Origin: Symbiodinium natans
Taxonomy: Eukaryota; Sar; Dinophyceae; Suessiales; Symbiodiniaceae
Length of the DNA: 64,000 bases
Reading direction: 5' to 3'
NCBI GenBank assembly: GCA_905221605.1
Contig: CAJNDS010002413.1
Span: forward strand, 737,423 to 801,422
Position 1 is the first letter of the stretch, and the number at the start of each line of letters is the position of its first letter. A model generated the notes under the pieces. It had not been told where the DNA came from. It was given only the letters and a program-made list of their open reading frames with translations, and did no database searches. Shown one piece after another: positions 37,546 through 46,866 of this stretch. A program made the translations under genes and the position numbers.

Positions 37546-37573
37546 CCTCAAACATCTTCACACCGGAGCGCAG

Positions 37574-37618
37574 GAGGATGCGGCGAACCGGGCGCAAGAA
37601 ATCCGCCGCTCGGCCGCT
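37574..37618 (+). CDS. Coiled-coil candidate exon
   Basis: Acceptor ggagcgcag|G, donor GCT|gtaggg. EDAANRAQEIRRSAA, phase 0 to 0. Last of the coiled-coil series. Confidence 0.6.
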
Positions 37619-37619
37619 G

Positions 37620-38100
37620 TAGGGCTGTGAGGGCTTTTAGGGGTTAAATAGGGGTTAAAAAAGGCTTTAAGGGCTTTAAGGCCTTTAAGGGCTTTAGGGT
37701 TTAGGGTTTAGGGTTTCGATTGTTGGGGTTGAACCTTAGACCCCAAACAACCCTGAGCCCTAAGCCCAGAAATTCGAAGCCCTGAGCCCTCGACCCTACG
37801 CACAGGAAACACTGGGCTTCGAGGTACAACGGGCCTCAAATGGCTTTGAGGGCCTTTGTGGCTTTAAGGACTTTTGGGTGCTGGGTTTAGGGGTTTAGGG
37901 TTTCGGGCTAGGGCCTCATGCGCTTAAAGTGAGGAAGGTTCAGGGTCTGGGGCTTCAAGCCAAAGAAGGTTTCGTGGCTTCGGAGTTTGGGGTCTAAGCC
38001 CGACATCCCAAGCCCTAAGCCCTAAGCCCTACACCCGAAGCCCTACACCCCGCACCCCACACCCCCAAACCCTAGACCCGAAGACCTGAACCCTAAACCT
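37620..38100. repeat. Degenerate G then C units
   Basis: G-strand derivatives to 37985, then CCCTAAG units. Confidence 0.65.
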
Positions 38101-38140
38101 CTTAGGTGGGTGAAGAGTCTCTGAGTTTCACTGCTGGAGG

Positions 38141-38306
38141 ATGTACTCGTCCCGTCTGCTTCCTCCGGGAACCCTTTGTTTCTTGCTGCCTCGGGGAATT
38201 GACCTCTCCAAACACGGCGGCTTTGGCGCCGGCAGAGGTGTCAGCAAACGTCACGCTGCTCTCTTCTTCGCTGCACTGCTGGGGCGATCGTGCGCGGCGA
38301 CGACGG
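38141..38306 (+). CDS. Candidate exon or gene start, part 1
   Basis: From ATG 38141 one frame runs 55 codons with a hydrophobic start (MYSSRLLPPGTLCFLLPRGI) and an AALFFAALLGRSCAATT stretch, ending in phase 1 before G|gtttag. It resembles a signal or transit peptide (inference). Could be a nested or separate gene. Confidence 0.4.
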
Positions 38307-38307
38307 G

Positions 38308-38384
38308 TTTAGGGTTTAGGGTTTAGGGTTTAGGGTTTAGGGTTCAGGGTTTAGGGTTTAGGGTTTAGGGTTTAGGGTTTAGGG
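38308..38384. repeat. TTTAGGG array splitting a reading frame
   Basis: Eleven G-strand heptamers lie between the two parts of the frame at 38141-38602. Confidence 0.95.
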
Positions 38385-38387
38385 AAG

Positions 38388-38602
38388 GTGCGTCGGAACC
38401 CGATCGAAGGAAGTGCGACTGGAGACGCCTGCTCCGACATGCCACGAGGATCAAGCTGCCAAAGCTGAAAGGGTCGACTCTGGCGGCGTGCCGGATCTTC
38501 ACGTACGGTAGTCTGCCAACTATTGTCTCAGGCCGCGCCCTGACGCACAGCACAAGAGGGACCCCTCGGCAGTACTGTCAGGGTTTGACGACCAAAGCAA
38601 AG
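38388..38602 (+). CDS. Candidate exon or gene, part 2
   Basis: Acceptor gggaag|G continues the phase from 38306: ASEPDRRKCDWRRLLRHATR, then IKLPKLKGSTLAACRIFTYG. Open into the following repeat; possible GC donor near 38597. No family recognised. Confidence 0.4.
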
Positions 38603-38609
38603 ACCTTAA

Positions 38610-38766
38610 ACCCCAAACCGTAAGCCCCAAACCCTATACCCTAAACCCCAAGCCCTAAACCCTAAGCCCCAAACCCCAAACCGTAAACCCCAAACCCTAA
38701 ACCCTAAACCCCAAACCCTAAACCCTAAACCCTAAACCCCAAACCCTAAACCCCAAACCCTAAACC
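38610..38766. repeat. CCCTAAA/CCCCAAA array
   Basis: Mixed C-strand heptamers. Confidence 0.93.
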
Positions 38767-38782
38767 GCGCGGAAATCGCCAG

Positions 38783-38834
38783 GCGCGCGCATCCTAGGGA
38801 GCTTGGCGGCCGCTGGGCTGGCGTTCGGCTGCGG
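38783..38834 (+). CDS. Candidate exon, frame ambiguous
   Basis: Acceptor atcgccag|G, donor before gtttgt. Reads RAHPRELGGRWAGVRLR or ARILGSLAAAGLAFGCG. Confidence 0.4.
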
Positions 38835-38839
38835 GTTTG

Positions 38840-39120
38840 TTTTGGGGTTTAGGGTTTAGGGTTCAGGGTTCAGGGTTTAGGGTTTAGGGTTTAGGGTTTA
38901 GGGTTTAGGGTGTAAGGGTTTAAGGGTTTAGGATTAGGGGTTTAGGGTTGAGGATTAGGGGTTTAGGGGGGTAAGGGTTTAGGGTTCAGGGGCTTTTGGG
39001 GGGTTCAGGTTTAGGATGGTTTAGTCGGGGGGGTTTCGGGGAGTTCAGGGGGCTCAGGGGGTTCAGGGGGGGCAGAGGGGGTTAGGGGTTTGGGGTTCAT
39101 GGGTTTTGGTAGGGTTTAGG
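38840..39120. repeat. TTTAGGG array, decaying
   Basis: G-strand units, then G-rich derivatives to 39120. Confidence 0.85.
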
Positions 39121-39247
39121 GTTTTGGCAGGGTTTTGGGTTTACGCTTAGGCATGTGGGTTTGGAGTCTACTACTTGCTCGCGGGTTGCTGTAGAAGCAG
39201 GGTTGTAGGTACTTGTTGTAACGCTCTGATCCCCATACCCTACACAG

Positions 39248-39292
39248 GTCTACCGTCTCACCCGAAACCCCACACAGACTTGGGACCCCAGA
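39248..39292 (+). CDS. Candidate exon
   Basis: Acceptor ccctacacag|G. VYRLTRNPTQTWDP, phase 0. The donor is not obvious. Confidence 0.35.
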
Positions 39293-39299
39293 AAGCCCA

Positions 39300-39630
39300 A
39301 ACCCCCCTACCCCCAACAGCCTAAACCTTTGAAACCCCAAATCCGCCAAACCCTAAATCCGCAAACCCCAAGACCGCCAAAAGCCCTAAAGCCCCGAAAC
39401 CCCTACACCCCTAGCCCTAAACCCTAAACCCTGCACCCTAAACCCTTTCAACCTCGAACCGTAAACGCTATCTAAACCCTAAACCCTAAACTCTAAACCC
39501 TAGACCCTAGCCCTAAGCCCTAAACCCTAAACCCTAAACCTTAAACAGAAACCCTAAACCCTAAACCCACCAAAACCCACCCCCCCCCCCCCCCCCCCCT
39601 CCAAATCCAAAAAAAAAACAAACCGACAAA
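39300..39630. repeat. Degenerate C-strand repeat with C22 run
   Basis: CCCTAAA variants, then a C22 run near 39578-39599 upstream of the next exon. Confidence 0.8.
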
Positions 39631-39647
39631 CCCTAACGGGGCCCCAG

Positions 39648-39730
39648 GAGCTGGCGCAAAGTCGCGACGGCTACGTCCTCCGCCTCTTGGGCTCGGATTC
39701 GCCTTTTTCAAATCGCAGTGGCTGCTGCAG
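39648..39730 (+). CDS. Candidate exon, 27 codons
   Basis: Acceptor ggggccccag|G, donor AG|gtgctt. ELAQSRDGYVLRLLGSDSPF, phase 0 to 2. A second acceptor at 39718 would read WLLQVLEEVFGVWWQLA. Confidence 0.5.
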
Positions 39731-39779
39731 GTGCTTGAGGAGGTTTTCGGTGTATGGTGGCAGCTTGCCCCAAACCCTA

Positions 39780-40110
39780 AGCGCTAAACCCTCCACCCTA
39801 AACCCTAAACCCTAACTAAACCCTAAACCCAAAACCCTAACTAAACCCTAAACCCTAAACCCTAACTAAACCCGAAACCCTGAACCCTGAACCCTAAACC
39901 CTGAACCCTAAACCCTAAACCCTAAACCCTAAACCCTAAACCCTAAACCCAAAGCCCTAAGCCCTAAGCCCTAAGCCCTAAGCCCTAAGCCCTAAGCCCT
40001 AAGCCCTAATCCCTCAACCCTAAACCCTAAACCCTAAACCTTTAAACCCTAAACCCTAAACCCTAAACCCTAAACCCTAAACCCTAAACCCTAAACCCTA
40101 AACCCCACAC
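39780..40110. repeat. CCCTAAA and CCCTAAG arrays
   Basis: CCCTAAA to 39950, about eight CCCTAAG units, then CCCTAAA. Confidence 0.95.
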
Positions 40111-40140
40111 CCAAGTCTAAGTTGTCTAAGGTTGAAGCAC

Positions 40141-40256
40141 AGGTTCATGGTGCTTCTAGCCCATTTTTCACTGTACTTCTAACCCACTTACAAGCCCCTT
40201 ACGTGCCCTAATGTGGTTAAAAGTGGGTTGTAAGTACAGCTTTAATTGGGTTATTA
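40141..40256. mobile_element. Foldback element, GGTTCATGG family
   Basis: Starts AGGTTCATGGTGCTT; inner arms CTGTACTTCTAACCCACTT and AAGTGGGTTGTAAGTACAG are complementary. Confidence 0.65.
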
Positions 40257-40260
40257 AGAT

Positions 40261-40356
40261 AAACCCTAAACCCTAAACCCTAAACCCTAAACCCTAAACC
40301 CTAAACCCTAAACCCTAAACCCTAAACCCTAAACCCTAAACCCTAAACCCTAAACT
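40261..40356. repeat. CCCTAAA array
   Basis: About thirteen perfect heptamers. Confidence 0.97.
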
Positions 40357-40375
40357 CTAAACCGTGGTCGCGCAG

Positions 40376-40435
40376 CCCGCGGTCTCGAGGCACCGCCATC
40401 GCCGAAGGCGAAAGCGTGGGCCTGGGCCTCACAGG
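40376..40435 (+). CDS. Candidate exon
   Basis: Acceptor ggtcgcgcag, donor before gtgcgg. PRSRGTAIAEGESVGLGLT, phase 2 to 2, joining 39730. Confidence 0.5.
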
Positions 40436-40439
40436 GTGC

Positions 40440-40628
40440 GGCGTTTGGGGTTTAGGGGTTTAGGGGTTCAAGGTTTGGGGTTTAGGGTGTGGGGTTTAGG
40501 GGTTCAGGGTTTGGGGTCTAGGGTGTGGGGTTTAGGGGTTCAGGGTTTGGGGTTTAGGGTTTGGGGTCTAGGGTTTGGGGGTGTGGGGTTTAGGGTCAGG
40601 GTTTGGGGTTTAGGGCTTAGGGTCTACG
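40440..40628. repeat. TTTGGGG/TTTAGGG array
   Basis: G-strand variants; a glycine-rich open frame over it is an artefact. Confidence 0.9.
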
Positions 40629-40629
40629 C

Positions 40630-41090
40630 TTGAGGGCTTTGGGCTGGAACACTCAGAAGCTCGCCACAGCGTCCCCTCATTGCCTCGTAACACCCCAGAA
40701 TCTTGAAAGCCCTAAGCCGGTTCCTAGACTGCATGTAGGTGCAGCTGTAAGAGTACCAGTATATAAAAGGGACTTAGCCAGCTACCGAGATGGGTATCCA
40801 ACGTATCACGCAACGAGAGCAGGGCTCCTGCACTCAATCATGAACGGAGGATGAGCACCTTCCATACCATCCCATGGGGTCGAGGGCCTTTGGGCAGCCA
40901 ACTTCAGCTGGGGCAGCAGCATTCTCGAAGAGTCTCGAGGTATAGTACTAGAACTGCAGATGCCTACATTTCTGTTGCAACAAGCTTCGCCGTGTACACC
41001 GGCTGATTCTCAACGTGGACTTCGTTCCAACAGACAGATTCGCTCGGATGGCAGTGGTGGATATTACAGGTGGGTTGTGGCAGGAAAGTT
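40630..41090 (+). pseudogene. Unique island, possible decayed gene
   Basis: A 74-codon frame (40630-40854) ends DGYPTYHATRAGLLHSIMNG, then another frame at about 40868-41008 reads GPLGSQLQLGQQHSRRVSRY and later ISVATSFAVYTG. Switching frames and stops suggest a degraded coding insertion. Family unknown. Confidence 0.3.
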
Positions 41091-41196
41091 TTCAACCCTG
41101 AAACCCTAGACCCTCAACCCTAAACCCGAAACCCTAAACCCGAAACCCTAAACCCCTGAAACCCTGAAACCCTGAGCCCCTAAACCCTGAACCCTG

Positions 41197-41350
41197 CTTG
41201 GCGGTTCATGGTACTCAAGAACCCAATTCTAGCTGCACTCACAACCCACCTATAGCCACATCAGGGCACCTTTTTAGGGGCTTATAAGTGGGTTAGAAGC
41301 ACAGTTATAGTTGGGGTAAAAGCACGAAAACAGCACCATGCACCTCCAAG
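41197..41350. mobile_element. Foldback element, GGTTCATGG family, 154 bp
   Basis: Left terminus CTTGGCGGTTCATGGT, right terminus ACCATGCACCTCCAAG, nearly complementary. Internal GGGGCTTATAAGTGGGTTA shared with relatives. Confidence 0.72.
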
Positions 41351-41404
41351 TGCAGCCCCTGCCTTCGAAGCCCGACGCGTCAAGACCCTCAACCCTCAAC
41401 TGAT

Positions 41405-41577
41405 GTTCCCCCCTTATACTCACAGTCCTTAATAGGGATTATAATATTCCCCCCTTATACTCACAGTCCTTAATAGGGATTATATTCCTCCCTTATACCC
41501 ACAGTCCTTAATAGGGATTATCATAGGGGGGGGTACTATCATCCCTATTTAAGGACTGTTGGTATAAGGGGGCAACA
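41405..41577. mobile_element. Foldback cluster, CTTATACTCACAGTCCTT family
   Basis: Three direct copies of a 42-bp unit with CACAGTCCTTAATAGGGATT (41411, 41453, 41492) and an inverted copy (41540-41574). Confidence 0.75.
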
Positions 41578-41820
41578 TGGCAACCCTCAATCCTAAACCC
41601 TGATGATTTGACGCCTTTGTGCCCGCCTTGCTGCGGGGCTCTCAGGGCTTCATCCTTCATCCTTCAGGGTTGAGGGTTGAGGGGTTGAGGGTTTAGGGTT
41701 TAGGGTTTAGGGTTTTGAATGTTTGTATTATTTAGAGTTTCTTTGGCTGTTTAAACAAAACCCTCCCCGACAGTGGCTCGCTTAGTAAAGCCAGTTTTTG
41801 AGGGTTAAGCCCCAAACTTT

Positions 41821-41908
41821 GGGATGCTCCCTCTATACTAACAATCTTGAATAGGGATTCTAGTAGGGGTAGTATAATCCCTAAGGACTGTTAACGGGGG
41901 AACATCCC
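41821..41908. mobile_element. Foldback element, same family as 41405
   Basis: Termini GGGATGCTCCCTCTATACTA and TTAACGGGGGAACATCCC, with ATAGGGATTCTAG and TATAATCCCT in the arms. Confidence 0.72.
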
Positions 41909-41989
41909 AACCTAAACCCTAAGCCCGAATCCTAAACCCGAAACCCTAGGCCTCTTTAGGCTTCTCTTAGGGCATTCTTTACACCACAG

Positions 41990-42360
41990 TTTAGGGTTTA
42001 GGGTTTATTTTGGGGTTTAGGGTTTAGGGCATACGGCCATACGGCTTTTAGGGCGGGCTGGTGCTTCCACCCTTTCGGCCCCCTCAGCCCCAAACCCTGT
42101 GTTCCCTATAAGCCCCTCAAGCTTCTTATGCCCTGAACCCGAAACCCGAAACCCTGAACCCGAAACCCGAAACCCGAAACCCGAAACCCCAAAACCTAGC
42201 ATTCGTCAACTCCGCAGGGTTGTGTTAGGGTTTACCGTTTCAGGGTTGCCCCAAACCGTGAATCCCAAACGACACTTAGATCCTAAGCCCCTAAACCCTA
42301 AGCCCTAAACCCTAAACCCTAAACCTTAAGCCCCCAAACCATTAACCTCAAACCCTAAAC
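41990..42360. repeat. TTTAGGG then CCCGAAA/CCCTAAA units
   Basis: Short G-strand array, unique stretch, CCCGAAA run at 42135-42190, more C-strand units. Confidence 0.75.
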
Positions 42361-42530
42361 CCTAAACCCTACAGACCCTAAACCCCAACCCCTAAACCCT
42401 AAACCCCAAACCCCAAACCCTAAACCCTAAACCCTAAACCCTAAACCCTAAACCCTAAACCCTAAACCCTAAACCCTAAACCCTAAACTCTAAACCCTAA
42501 ACCCTAAACCCCAACCCCTAAACCCTAAAC
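42360..42530. repeat. CCCTAAA array
   Basis: About twenty heptamers directly upstream of an exon. Confidence 0.96.
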
Positions 42531-42559
42531 ATGTTGTCTTTGGAGGCCTGAACCCGGAG

Positions 42560-42634
42560 TTGGCTCCGCTCCGGGCGGCTTTGGCAGAGGCCCAGGGGCC
42601 CTCTGGGGATGACTCGGAAAGACGTCATAGGAGG
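42560..42634 (+). CDS. Candidate exon, 25 codons
   Basis: Acceptor acccggag, donor AGG|gtttca. LAPLRAALAEAQGPSGDDSE then RRHRR, phase 0 to 0. The frame is also open upstream to 42531. Confidence 0.55.
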
Positions 42635-42659
42635 GTTTCAGGGTTGTAGGTTTTTTTTT

Positions 42660-43330
42660 TTTTAAGGGTTTAGGGTTTAGGGTTTCGGGTTTCGGGTTTA
42701 GGGTTTAGGGTTTAGGGTTTAGGGTTGCCGGGTGTTAATTGTTGAGGGTTTCAGTGGTAAACTCCGAATGTTGGGGGGATGATCAGAGCGGGGGTTCACC
42801 TTTGGTATATCTTTTTTTGGGGTGTGGGGATAGGGATGTTCCAACTCTCTCTTTGGAGTTTGCTGTAGTTTGCGCGGGTTTTTCAGGTTGCAGGGTGTTG
42901 GGGGTTAGAGTTTTAGAGTCTTAGGGTTTAGGGTTTAGGGTTTAGGGTCTTAGGCTTTAGGGTGGAGGGTTCAGGGCCACCCGTGCTTAGAGTAGGGCCC
43001 TTGTTCCTTTCTTTTTTTTTTTAGGGTTTAGGTTCTCTTGCAAACCCCTTCAAGCCACAAATAGCACCCGTTGTGTTCCTAGATTACTCTGGGGCTTCGA
43101 GGGTTAGTTAAACGAGGGTTTGAGGTCTTAGGGTGTAGAGTTAGGTTTCAGGTTTTTAGGGTTTAGGGCGGCTCGCAAAGACATAGATAACGAGACTTTT
43201 GGGGTTTTCAGGTTTAGGGTTCTTCGGGCTCTGCTGAGGTTTCGGAGGGTTACCCTGAACCCAGAATGCCCTGACACCTCTAAACCCACAACGTCCCCAA
43301 AAACCTTTGACCCAAAAACGCCCCCCTGCC
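42660..43330. repeat. TTTAGGG array decaying, with T runs
   Basis: G-strand array to 42730, then degenerate T/G-rich sequence with T11 at 42655 and T10 near 43013. No exon before 43338. Confidence 0.75.
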
Positions 43331-43337
43331 TCTGTAG

Positions 43338-43357
43338 GGCTTCGAAGGGACTGGGGG
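43338..43357 (+). CDS. Candidate micro-exon
   Basis: Good acceptor ccccctgcctctgtag|G, donor at gtgcgt. GFEGTG, phase 0 to 2. Confidence 0.35.
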
Positions 43358-43506
43358 GTGCGTGTTTGTAGTTTTCAAGTTCTCCTCGCCGCCCATGCGT
43401 TTGAGGTTTCAACCCTGCAGCCCAAGACCCTGAACCCTAAAACCTACAGCCCTAAAAGCCCGACAACCTAAACTCCAAAATGCCCTGAAAGCCCACGCTT
43501 CTCCAC

Positions 43507-43770
43507 ATGAAGCCGTCTATGGACGTGTTCCGCGTGCGAGTCACTGTGGCAAGTCATCAGTCACCTCATGTTGTGGGCGACCGCGCTGCCGATCGCTTGA
43601 GGCATCTCGCCTTGCAAAGCATGATGCAAGTCACCGCAGAAGCCAAAGCACGTCGTGCAGAGCAGACTAAGACGCGTCGCTCCGGTGAACTGCTACAGCC
43701 AGAGCCAGGCGATGTTGTGGAGTCCTGGCGCAAAGCCAGCACCAAGGACACCTAGGCTTGGCATGGCCCA
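43507..43770 (+). mobile_element. Copia-like retrotransposon relic
   Basis: One frame from ATG 43507 encodes 82 codons, including KARRAEQTKTRRSGEL and QPEPGDVVESWRKASTKDT. TAG follows at 43753, then AWHGP in frame. The order GD-V-R-STKD-x-WHGP matches the region after the integrase core of Ty1/copia polyproteins as known from protist elements. The stop and the CCCTAAA array right after GP show a truncated, dead copy. Confidence 0.55.
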
Positions 43771-43771
43771 A

Positions 43772-43918
43772 ACCCTAACCCCTAACCCCTAACCCCTAAA
43801 CCCTAAACCCTAAACCCTAAACCCTAAACCCTAAACCCTAAACCCTTAACCCTAAACCCTAAACCCTAAACCCTAAACCCAAAACCCTAAACCCTAAACC
43901 CTAAACCCTAAACCCTAA
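43772..43918. repeat. CCCTAAA array
   Basis: Begins as CCCCTAA and becomes perfect CCCTAAA, abutting the retrotransposon relic. Confidence 0.95.
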
Positions 43919-44009
43919 GCACTGGAGCCCTGGAGACCGGATTACCTGGTGGAGCCTTCACACCCGGGGGGTTGTATAATCTAAGCCTAAGCCCTGAGCC
44001 TGCCAAGTT

Positions 44010-44184
44010 TAGGGTACAGGGTTTAGGGTTTAGGGTTTGGGGTTTAGGGTTTGGGGTTTAAGGGTTTAGGGCTTGGGGTTGAGGGTTGAGGGTTGAGGGT
44101 TTAGGGTTTAGGGTTTAGGGTTTAGGGTTTAGGGTTTAGGGTTTAGGGTTTAGGGTTTAGGGTTTAGGGTTTAGGGTTTAGGGT
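44010..44184. repeat. TTTAGGG array
   Basis: Degenerate start, then about thirteen perfect G-strand heptamers. Confidence 0.95.
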
Positions 44185-44225
44185 ATACGTTTTGCCCTAG
44201 GCCCTCAGCACCTTGCGGACGTCAG

Positions 44226-44291
44226 GTGGATGAGCTGCGCAAGGCGGCGCTACTGCGGCTCCGGCTAATGTCAGCAGGGCTGACTGTTTGA
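44226..44291 (+). CDS. Candidate exon, internal or terminal
   Basis: Acceptor gcggacgtcag|G. VDELRKAALLRLRLMSAGL then TV and TGA at 44289. Alternatively it stops at 44243 before GCGGCG, giving VDELRK in the coiled-coil style, phase 0 to 0. Confidence 0.45.
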   Translation: MDELRKAALLRLRLMSAGLTV

Positions 44292-44339
44292 AGTAGCTGT
44301 TTACAACCTTTAAGCCCTTAACCCTACACCCTGAACCTT

Positions 44340-44470
44340 ACCCTAAGCCCTAAACCCTAAATAAACCCTAAGCCCTAAACCCTAAGCCCTAAGCCCTAAG
44401 CCCTAAGCCCTAAGCCCTAAGCCCTAAGCCCTCAGCCCCTAAGCCCCTAAGCCCTAAGCCCACCCTAAAC
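44340..44470. repeat. CCCTAAG heptamer array
   Basis: About fifteen CCCTAAG units, a one-base variant. Confidence 0.93.
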
Positions 44471-44537
44471 CCTAATCGTTCAGTTTGGGGCTCAGGGCCC
44501 CCTCGGCTTTCGAAGAGTTCCTTGAGAGAAGATATGA

Positions 44538-44670
44538 AGGGAGGCCTTTCACTTACTTCGCCTTTGGTTGAACTTTAAACTTTTTGGGTTTCCTTATTTA
44601 GTAGGAATGATAAAGTTTAACCTTTTTTCCCCTTGGCTATTGGAGAAGTAAGCTCAGGGTAGAGCCTTCC
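44538..44670. mobile_element. Foldback element
   Basis: Inner arms TTGGTTGAACTTTAAACTTT and TAAAGTTTAACC, outer blocks GGAGGCCTTTCACTTACTTC and GAAGTAAGCTCAGGG-GAGCCTTCC. Confidence 0.6.
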
Positions 44671-44766
44671 TATTGACGGTTGGAGAAACTGAAGGCTAAG
44701 GCCACTTGCCAAGAGCTAAACCCCGAACCCCAAACTCCAAACCCAAAAACCCTAAACACACTGCAG

Positions 44767-44876
44767 GGCGTAAGGAGCTGTATCTGCGCGGTTTCTATGA
44801 CCCTTTCGGGTTTATGAACCCAGAACCCGAAACACCGGCCGCTAGTTTCCAAACTCAGCCCGCGACCCTACTCTAA
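44767..44876 (+). CDS. Candidate exon, possibly terminal
   Basis: Acceptor cactgcag|G. RKELYLRGFYDPFGFMNPEP, continuing to TAA at 44874. A donor G|gtttct at 44791 would give a short exon instead. Confidence 0.45.
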
Positions 44877-44961
44877 ACATCTAGATCCCTGCAAAAGCAT
44901 CCACCCCCCCCACTCCCCCCCCGCCCCTGCCCCAACATTAGGCCTTAAGATTTATAGGCTT

Positions 44962-45097
44962 CCTACTTGGAGGTTCGTGGGTAGCTATAATAAGTGGGGT
45001 TGTAAGTAGGGTAGCCATACTTACATATAGGAGGTTAAGACCTTGTTTCGGGCACTTATAACCCTACTTATAGCTACCCATGAACCCTTCAAGTAGG
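44962..45097. mobile_element. Foldback element, GGTTCATGG family, 136 bp
   Basis: Best-preserved member: arms start CCTACTTGGAGGTTCGTGGG and end CCCATGAACCCTTCAAGTAGG-like, complementary over about 45 bp. Confidence 0.8.
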
Positions 45098-45099
45098 GT

Positions 45100-45360
45100 T
45101 TGCATGTTTATAGGGTTCCTAGGGTTTACAGGTTTATAGGTGTTTTAGGGTTTAGGGTGAGGCCTTAGGCCATGAGCCCTGAGCACGAAGCCCCCAAGCC
45201 CAAGGAAAGCGCGAAAGGCACAGGACCCCTTGGGCGGGGAGGTTTCCTTGTGGGTCGTTTTTGTCAGGGAGTTTTTTTCCTAAGCCCTAAGCCCCCAAGC
45301 CCAAACCCTGAATACTAAACCCTCACCCCTAAACTTAAACCCTCCTGCCCACTCCGCGCC
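45100..45360. other. Degenerate repeat intron
   Basis: G-strand then C-strand derivatives with unique bases; no exon. Confidence 0.5.
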
Positions 45361-45363
45361 CAG

Positions 45364-45430
45364 AGGGCCCTGAAGTCTCAGCACATGGCATCTGCCCTAT
45401 GCCCTCGCGCCCTAGCACAGTCCTGCAGCC
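45364..45430 (+). CDS. Candidate exon
   Basis: Acceptor ccgcgcccag. RALKSQHMASALCPRALAQS, phase 0; donor uncertain (GC near 45426). Confidence 0.4.
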
Positions 45431-45547
45431 CCACCCAAAAACCTTAAACCCTAAACCCTCAAGACAAAACGAAACTCCTCAAAGTTTGGACCCTTATTAC
45501 TTTCAATAAACCCTAAAACTCAAATCCCGAACCATCAACCCTACCAG

Positions 45548-45586
45548 ATGCAGGAGAGTGAGCCCAAGAGCCAGACTAGGGACTGA
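45548..45586 (+). CDS. Candidate terminal exon
   Basis: Acceptor accctaccag. MQESEPKSQTRD then TGA at 45584, phase 0. A gtgagc donor at 45558 is an alternative. Confidence 0.35.
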   Translation: MQESEPKSQTRD

Positions 45587-45759
45587 GTTGCGGGCTTTTT
45601 GGAGTTCCGCAATCGGGGCTTTTGGTTAAAGCCTTTCTTCTGGAGTTTGGGGTTTATTTTGGGTGCAATCCCTGCACCCTAAGCCCTGCACCCCAAAATC
45701 CATCCAACACGCCGCCCCAGGGTTTTAGGGTTTAGGAGCAACGGGTTTAACCCTGAACC

Positions 45760-45990
45760 CTAAACCGCCTCCAAACCTTAAACCCTAAACCCTAAGCCTT
45801 GAACCTCTAAACCCTAAACCTTAAACCTCCAAACCCTAAACCCTGAACCCCCAAACGCCAAAACCCCTAAAAACCCCCAAAACCCCAAAACCCCTAAACC
45901 CCTAAACCCCTAAACCCCTAAACCCCTAAACCCCTAAACCCCTAAACCCCTAAACCCCTAAACCCCTAAACCCCTAAACCCCCTAAACCT
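45760..45990. repeat. CCCTAAA then CCCCTAAA array
   Basis: Degenerate, then about twelve octamers leading to the next exon. Confidence 0.92.
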
Positions 45991-46004
45991 CAAAGAACCC
46001 AGAG

Positions 46005-46040
46005 GAGAAGTTGGCTGGCGACTTCAAGACTGCCAGGGAG
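46005..46040 (+). CDS. Coiled-coil-like candidate exon, GC donor
   Basis: Acceptor aacccagag|G. EKLAGDFKTARE, phase 0 to 0, ending GAG before GCGCAG as in the 28-37 kb series. Confidence 0.5.
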
Positions 46041-46109
46041 GCGCAGGACGGATGCCTTCTCACGCGAGAGCCGCCCACATCCCCCCCTTTCAGAAGTTAG
46101 AAGGCTGCA

Positions 46110-46860
46110 ACATAGGGCTTAGGGCTTAGGGTTTAGGGTTTAGGGTTTAGGGTTTTGGGGGTTTAGGGGTTTAGGGTTTAGGGTTCAGGGTTTAAATAGG
46201 GTTTAGGGTTTAGGGTTTAGGGTTTTGCGGTTGCTTAGGAAATCTATGAACAGTTCTATCTTAAGGGCTTACCAAGAAAGTAGGGCTTGGGTTCTTAAGG
46301 CAAAGAGCCAAAAGCCAGCCCTAAGTCCCCCAAAAAGGGTTTAGGGTTTAGGGTTTAGGGTTTAGGGTTCAGGGTTCAGGGTTTAGGGTTTAGGGTCGCC
46401 GAACTCTGTCGGAGCATTTGGGTTCGTCGAGCCATGTTAACCCCAACACCTTCAAACCTGAACCCTAAACCCCAAAACCCTAAACCCTCAACCCTAAACC
46501 CTCAACCCTAAACCCTCAACCCTAAACCCTAAATCCTAAACCATAGGGTTTACACCTAAACCCTAAAAGAACCCCAAACACTTAACACCCCCCAAGTCAA
46601 CCTGAGCCCTCTAAACCCTAAACCCCAGACCCCAAACCCAAACCCCAAGCCCTAAGCCTTAAACCCTAAACCCTAAACCCCAAACCCCAAACCCCAAACC
46701 CCAAACTCCACACCCTAACCCCCAAACCCTAAACCCTAAACCCTACACCCTAAACCCTGTCCCTAAAACCCTAAAACGCTAAAACCCTAAAACCCTAAAA
46801 CCCTAAACCCTAAACCCCAAACCCTAAACCCTAAACCCTACACCCTAAACCCTAAGCCCT
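46110..46860. repeat. TTTAGGG then CCCTAAA intron
   Basis: G-strand arrays at 46115-46225 and 46336-46395, then C-strand arrays 46440-46860 with CCCTCAA and CCCCAAA patches. Confidence 0.92.
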
Positions 46861-46866
46861 TAAAAG

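Noticed and set aside
43128-43412. 94-codon minus-strand frame
   Set aside because: Largely degenerate repeat; the + strand has a better small exon at 43338.
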